Shown here: one piece after another, positions 60,113 to 64,000 of the stretch | Layout of the letters: every line of letters starts with the position of its first letter | Position numbering within the stretch: position 1 is the first letter of the stretch | Assembly: GCA_937874695.1 (NCBI GenBank) | Contig: CALNAJ010000020.1 | Location: 9,665-73,664 of the forward strand | Origin: an uncultured Lactobacillus sp. | GTDB taxonomy: Bacteria; Bacillota; Bacilli; Lactobacillales; Lactobacillaceae | Direction of reading: 5' to 3' | Length of the DNA stretch: 64,000 nucleotides | Notes under the pieces: model-generated | Told to the model about the DNA's origin: nothing | Databases searched by the model: none | Seen by the model: the letters and a program-made list of their open reading frames with translations, nothing else | Translations under genes and position numbers: made by a program

Positions 60113-61138
60113 CTACTCTTTCGTCCGCGGATCGAATGCATCCCGCAACCCATCACCCAAAAGGTTAAAGGCTAACATGATGATACATAGGATCAGTGCT
60201 GGCCACCACATCTGATAAGGCAGGAACTGGAAGTTCTTTTGCCCATCATTTAACAGCGTCCCTAACGAAGCTTGTGGGGATGAAATCCCGATCCCGATAT
60301 AGGACAGCGTTGCTTCGAAGAAGATGGCACTAGGAATGGTAAACATCGTGTTGATGATGATGACACTCGACAAGTTTGGCAGCAGATGCTTGAAGGCAAT
60401 CTTGAACGAGCTTTCACCCAGCGTCCTCGCCGCTAAGATGTACTCTTGTTCCTTGATTTCCAGTGTCTGCGCTCGAACCAGACGGGCCATGTTCACCCAC
60501 GAGGTTAACGCGATGGCAATAATGATTGAGGCCATCCCGGGTTTCAGAATCAAAATCAACAGGACGATAACAACCAGGTTAGGAATGGACAGGATGATTT
60601 CAATGACCCGTTGCATGAACGTATCAACCCGTCCCCCTTTCCAACCGGAGAACAACCCGTAGGTCACCCCAATCGTCAGGTCAAACAGTGTCGCAACTAA
60701 CGCAATGATCAGGGAGATCCGTGTCCCGTAAAGGACCCGGGAGAACAAGTCCCGCCCTAAGTAGTCGGTTCCCATGATGTAATGTGCACCAGTGGCCCCC
60801 GCCTGCTTGTAAGCGTCGATCCGTTGACCGGCCTGAACCAGCGTCCCGTTGAAACCGTTGATGCCGATTCCAGGAATTTTTGAGGGTAAGTTTGCGTATG
60901 ATGGATTCACGGCATTAGGATTGTGCGGTGAAACGAAGATGGAGCCGAAAGCTAGTAAGAAGATGATTCCTAAAAGAATCAGAGACACCCAAGCGCCCCG
61001 GTTCTTCTTTAACCGCCGCCAAGCATCCTGTGTAAAGGTCAGTGACGGTGCCGCAATCTTTTCACTATCTAAAGCCGCACGGTCATCGGCCGTGATGGGC
61101 TTAAAGCTATCTTCTGGGAGTTTTACTGTATCTGCCAT
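60113..61138 (-). CDS. oppC: Oligopeptide ABC transporter permease OppC
   Basis: 341-aa inner-membrane permease. A cytoplasmic N-terminus with FTQDAWRRLKKNRGAW precedes the OppC_N helix, followed by a large extracytoplasmic loop (about 70-125) and five further helices. The EAA coupling motif region ILAARTLGESSFKIAFKHLLPN (about 225-246) contacts the ATPases. AGGAGG precedes ATG at 61138, 11 nt after oppB. Confidence 0.95.
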   Translation of the reverse strand: MADTVKLPEDSFKPITADDRAALDSEKIAAPSLTFTQDAWRRLKKNRGAWVSLILLGIIFLLAFGSIFVSPHNPNAVNPSYANLPSKIPGIGINGFNGTLVQAGQRIDAYKQAGATGAHYIMGTDYLGRDLFSRVLYGTRISLIIALVATLFDLTIGVTYGLFSGWKGGRVDTFMQRVIEIILSIPNLVVIVLLILILKPGMASIIIAIALTSWVNMARLVRAQTLEIKEQEYILAARTLGESSFKIAFKHLLPNLSSVIIINTMFTIPSAIFFEATLSYIGIGISSPQASLGTLLNDGQKNFQFLPYQMWWPALILCIIMLAFNLLGDGLRDAFDPRTKE

Positions 61139-61149
61139 TTATTTACCTC

Positions 61150-62079
61150 CTAGTTAGCCTTTCCTGTAAGCCGAATCCGTGGGTCAACGATTCCGTAAAG
61201 GATATCGGTGATCAACAGAACGACACACAACATGAATGAATAGATGATGGTCAAGCCCATGATGGTTGGGTAATCGTTGGTCAAGACGGACTTGACGAAC
61301 TGTTCCCCAATCCCGGGGATGGAGAAGATGTTTTCAACAACCATCGACCCGGTCATGATGTTAACCGCCAAAGGACCCACAATCGTGATCAGCGGAATCA
61401 AACTGTTCCGCAGCGCATGGTGGTAAATAACCCCCATGCGACTCAGGCCTTTAGCCTTGGCTAACTCAATGTAATCAGAACTCAACACATCGACCATTTC
61501 CGTCCGCACGAACCGCGCCGACTCGGCTAGCGGCGTCGCGCCTAACGCTAAGGTTGGCAATACCGTGTAGATAAAACCACCCCATTCAGCGATTGGGAAC
61601 CAGCCCAACTTCAGTCCTAAGTAGTACTGTAACAGTACGGCCAAGACGAAGGAAGGAATTGAGATTCCTAAGATGGAAACAACAGTTGTCGTGGTGTCGA
61701 CCCACGTATTTTGCTTCATCGCACCGAAAGCTCCGATGATGATTCCGACAATGACACCCACAATCATGGCTTGCAGCCCAATCTGTAAGGATGGTCCAAT
61801 CCGGCTAGAGAGCAGGTAGGACACGGGTTGGTCACTGAACTGGAATGAAGTCCCGAAGTTACCTTTGACGGCCCCTGCCAGGTACAGCAGGTATTGTTGC
61901 CAAACCGGCTTATCCAAACCATATTGCTGGTAAATCAATGCAATCTGGCTCTTGGATAACTTGGCTTGGTTCGTCAGTGGCGTCCCGGGTAACAACTTCA
62001 TCAGGAAGAAGGTGACGGTAATAACGATGAATAAGGTCAGGATCAGATAGAAGATCCGCTTTGCTAGGTACTTTGCCAT
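61150..62079 (-). CDS. oppB: Oligopeptide ABC transporter permease OppB
   Basis: 309-aa permease with six helices; MAKYLAKRIFYLILTLFIVITVTF is the first helix, read in parts, and LLPGTPL follows it as in the OppB/DppB family. The EAA loop is YIELAKAKGLSRMGVIYHHALRNSLIP. ATG at 62079 is preferred with GAGAGGT 6 nt upstream; the TTG at 62094 overlaps that site. It is separated from oppA by a 192-nt region with a hairpin that may lower downstream expression. Confidence 0.94.
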   Translation of the reverse strand: MAKYLAKRIFYLILTLFIVITVTFFLMKLLPGTPLTNQAKLSKSQIALIYQQYGLDKPVWQQYLLYLAGAVKGNFGTSFQFSDQPVSYLLSSRIGPSLQIGLQAMIVGVIVGIIIGAFGAMKQNTWVDTTTTVVSILGISIPSFVLAVLLQYYLGLKLGWFPIAEWGGFIYTVLPTLALGATPLAESARFVRTEMVDVLSSDYIELAKAKGLSRMGVIYHHALRNSLIPLITIVGPLAVNIMTGSMVVENIFSIPGIGEQFVKSVLTNDYPTIMGLTIIYSFMLCVVLLITDILYGIVDPRIRLTGKAN

Positions 62080-62121
62080 TTGTTTACCTCTCAATCAGTA
62101 GACTTATTCGTTACCGTTAAG

Positions 62122-62222
62122 TTGTTAAGCTTAACAAGAATTATATGAAAACAACAAGACGATAAATGATTGCTATATATCGAAAAGTAAGGACTAACTG
62201 CTTCGTTAATCCTTACTCCCCG
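62122..62222 (-). promoter_or_regulatory. oppA-oppB intergenic hairpin and palindrome
   Basis: A perfect 16-bp palindrome, TTGTTAAGCTTAACAA, lies at 62122-62137. Upstream on the minus strand AGTAAGGA and TCCTTACT (within 62185-62215) enclose TTAAC/GTTAG and are followed by TTTTCG, a leaky-terminator shape. Such an element would keep oppA transcripts in excess over the membrane subunits. Function inferred. Confidence 0.6.
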
Positions 62223-62271
62223 ATTAAAACTATAACGTTCTCTTACGCGTAATGACTAATATTAGATTCGA

Positions 62272-63900
62272 TTATTTAGAAATGTAGGCCTTACTGAAGT
62301 CCCAGTTAGCGCCGGTTGGGAAGTAGATAACACCCTTGACGTTAGACTTGACCAGTTGTGATTTCCCTTGTTGGTACAATGGGATGATCCCTTGGTCCTT
62401 CATCAACGTCTTTTGCGCATCAACTAAGTCGGTCCAACGAGCAGCTTCGTTGTTGGCATCCTTACCATCAGCAGCGGCAATGTCCTTGTTGTATTCGGCA
62501 TTGTTCCACTTCCCACGGTTGTAGGAGTTGGTCTTCGTGAACATTTCCAGGAAGGAGATGGCGTCAGGGTAATCAGCACCCCAACCAGAAACAACGGCTT
62601 GGAATTGCCCATTTTCAGAACGTGCTAACCGCGTCTTGAATGGCAAGCTTTGGTTGGTAACCTTGATGTTACCTAACTTAGACCATTGACTTTGAACGAA
62701 TTCCAACGTGTTTTTACCAGCTGGCGTATCGTCGGCCATCAGGGTCAAGTTGTAGCTTGAACGACCGGTTTCCTTCAGTGCTTGCTTCCACAATGTCTTC
62801 GCCTTAGCTAAGTCATGGTTGGTAGCTTCTGGCACGTATGAAGCGGAGTTGAAGTCCTTACCCTTGTAAGACATCAGACCCGTTGAGACCAGGCCCTTCG
62901 TTTGCGTTGAGCCATCGGCTAAGACCTTGTTGACGAATTGCTTCCGGTTGATGGCCAAGGACAATGCTTGACGGGCCTTCTTGTTCTTCATCATGCTGTC
63001 TTTCCGTTGGTTCAATTCAATGTAGAAGGTTGAAGCTCCTTTACGTTCAACGTATTGCTTGTCGTTCTTGTAGTTCTTAGGTTGTTGACCGCTTAAGTAA
63101 GTCGCGTCCAGCTTGCCGCTTTGGTATTGACTCAAAGAAGTTTGCGGATCCTTCATCGTCTTGAAGTTAATCTTCTTCAGTTTAACATTCTTTGCGTTCC
63201 AGTACTCAGTGTTTTTACTCATCGACCAGTTGTCAGACGTCCCGGTCCAGTAGGTTAACTTGAATGGACCGTTGTAGACGTTATCCTTGGCGTTCGTTGC
63301 AAACTTCTTACCGTACTTATCAACGACTGCTTTACTTTGTGGGAAGAACATAGGACTAGCCACTAATGATGGGAAGTAGCTCGTTGCTTGCGTCAACGTT
63401 ACGACGACTTTGTAATTGCCTTCTGCCTTGATTCCTAAGCTGGAAACTGGCTTCTTACTGGTCATGATTTCGTTAGCATTCTTCACAGGTGCATACATGT
63501 AAGCATATTGTGAAGCGGTCTTAGGATTAACGGTGCGTTGCCAGGCATAAACGAAATCTTTAGCCGTAACTTTGGTCCCGTTACTCCAGTTAGACTTCCG
63601 TAAGTTGAAGGTATACGTCTTACCGTCTTTAGACACCGTATAGCTCTTGGCAACCCCAGGATGAACCTTACTGTTCTTACCGAACCGTAACAGACCTTCA
63701 TTGGTGTTGTTTAAGGTTTCCCCAGAAACCACGTCAGTTGCTGTAGCGGAATCCATAGATGGTAAAGCGGAACTTTCCATCCAATTTAACGTTTGCTTGC
63801 TAGCCTCGCTAGAACTGCTTGACGATGATCCACACGCTGCAAGTAATACTGCCGCGAACGTGGCCACCGTCCCGAGTTTGACTGCCGAATTGATTTTCAT
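62272..63900 (-). CDS. oppA: Oligopeptide-binding lipoprotein OppA
   Basis: 542-aa substrate-binding lipoprotein (SBP_bac_5 family) that captures oligopeptides outside the membrane. The signal peptide ends in the lipobox LLAACG; Cys23 would be lipidated. A Ser-rich linker follows, then family hallmarks: GLLRFGKNSKVHPGVAKSYTVSKDGKTYTFNLRK (in parts, about 75-105), WSNGTKVTAKDFVYAWQR, and ALSLAINRKQFVNKVL. GAGGGG precedes ATG at 63900. It heads the operon and probably has the highest expression because of the hairpin downstream. Confidence 0.94.
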   Translation of the reverse strand: MKINSAVKLGTVATFAAVLLAACGSSSSSSSEASKQTLNWMESSALPSMDSATATDVVSGETLNNTNEGLLRFGKNSKVHPGVAKSYTVSKDGKTYTFNLRKSNWSNGTKVTAKDFVYAWQRTVNPKTASQYAYMYAPVKNANEIMTSKKPVSSLGIKAEGNYKVVVTLTQATSYFPSLVASPMFFPQSKAVVDKYGKKFATNAKDNVYNGPFKLTYWTGTSDNWSMSKNTEYWNAKNVKLKKINFKTMKDPQTSLSQYQSGKLDATYLSGQQPKNYKNDKQYVERKGASTFYIELNQRKDSMMKNKKARQALSLAINRKQFVNKVLADGSTQTKGLVSTGLMSYKGKDFNSASYVPEATNHDLAKAKTLWKQALKETGRSSYNLTLMADDTPAGKNTLEFVQSQWSKLGNIKVTNQSLPFKTRLARSENGQFQAVVSGWGADYPDAISFLEMFTKTNSYNRGKWNNAEYNKDIAAADGKDANNEAARWTDLVDAQKTLMKDQGIIPLYQQGKSQLVKSNVKGVIYFPTGANWDFSKAYISK

Positions 63901-63965
63901 TGATATCCAACCCCTCTATGTGTTGTTAGTGAAATAAATTGACATCCTCAAATTTGATGTTTCCA

Positions 63966-63994
63966 ATTGTATATTAGAAAACAATTAAAATCAA
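63966..63994 (-). promoter_or_regulatory. Promoter of the opp operon
   Basis: Minus strand: TTGATT (complement of 63989-63994), a 17-nt spacer, TACAAT (63966-63971). It lies at the window edge, so upstream control sites may be missing. Confidence 0.7.
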
Positions 63995-64000
63995 TGGTAA

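Overview
The window is a piece of low-to-mid GC Firmicute chromosome, almost certainly a member of the Lactobacillaceae. Pointers are the complete L-arabinose operon (isomerase, ribulokinase, 4-epimerase, H+ symporter) under a GntR/LacI-type AraR, the lactobacillary peptidases PepN and C69 dipeptidase, the Opp system, two giant LPXTG surface proteins with a KxYKxGKxW-like signal, HelD, and frequent TTG/GTG starts behind strong Shine-Dalgarno sites. The gene set and order recall Levilactobacillus, but the species cannot be fixed from sequence alone. No tRNA, rRNA, intact IS element, prophage or CRISPR array was seen.

Layout. 0.5-3 kb: metal homeostasis (CDF transporter plus DtxR-type regulator) and an acetyltransferase. 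3.7-6.6 kb: MerR regulator divergent from a 14-TM MFS pump and its DUF4811 partner. 7.3-10.4 kb: AzlCD amino-acid exporter, and a uracil permease with a PyrR-type attenuator. 10.8-14.1 kb: acetyltransferase, DUF1003 protein, RluA-family pseudouridine synthase, degenerate GcvH-like protein and a tiny membrane protein. 14.2-24.7 kb: arabinose regulon, with two paralogous sugar porters, araBDA, araR and two sugar O-acetyltransferases. 24.8-29.4 kb: UvrA-like ABC ATPase and RecQ. 29.5-34.8 kb: OhrR-like regulator with an FAD oxidoreductase that lost its redox cysteines, a RelB/YafQ-type toxin-antitoxin pair bracketed by a duplicated terminator, a K+ channel and a C69 dipeptidase. 35-40 kb: membrane-anchored permuted papain-fold protein, PepN and an orphan Mrr-type nuclease. 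40-47 kb: tandem duplicated LPXTG proteins. 47.7-51 kb: coaA, an acetyltransferase and guaA. 51.5-57.3 kb: HelD, CPA2 antiporter and a phosphoglycerate-mutase-family phosphatase. 58-64 kb: the oppABCDF operon.

How the genes work together. The arabinose transporters, catabolic genes and araR share a 16-bp palindrome. At both transporter promoters one copy sits inside the -35/-10 spacer, a second sits 29 bp upstream and a cre-like site lies downstream. Opp, the C69 dipeptidase, PepN and AzlCD form a peptide uptake, hydrolysis and amino-acid export chain, although they are not one operon.

The most striking unexplained signal is a family of eight dispersed intergenic elements of about 200-240 bp (copies A-H near 0.3, 3.2, 10.5, 27.3, 51.4, 56.1, 56.5 and 57.7 kb, in both orientations). 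All fold to the same plan: a closing stem around three hairpins. Their helices are preserved by compensatory changes between copies, which is strong internal evidence for a structured RNA. Several predicted ORFs in the window are artefacts of, or are wrongly extended into, these elements.
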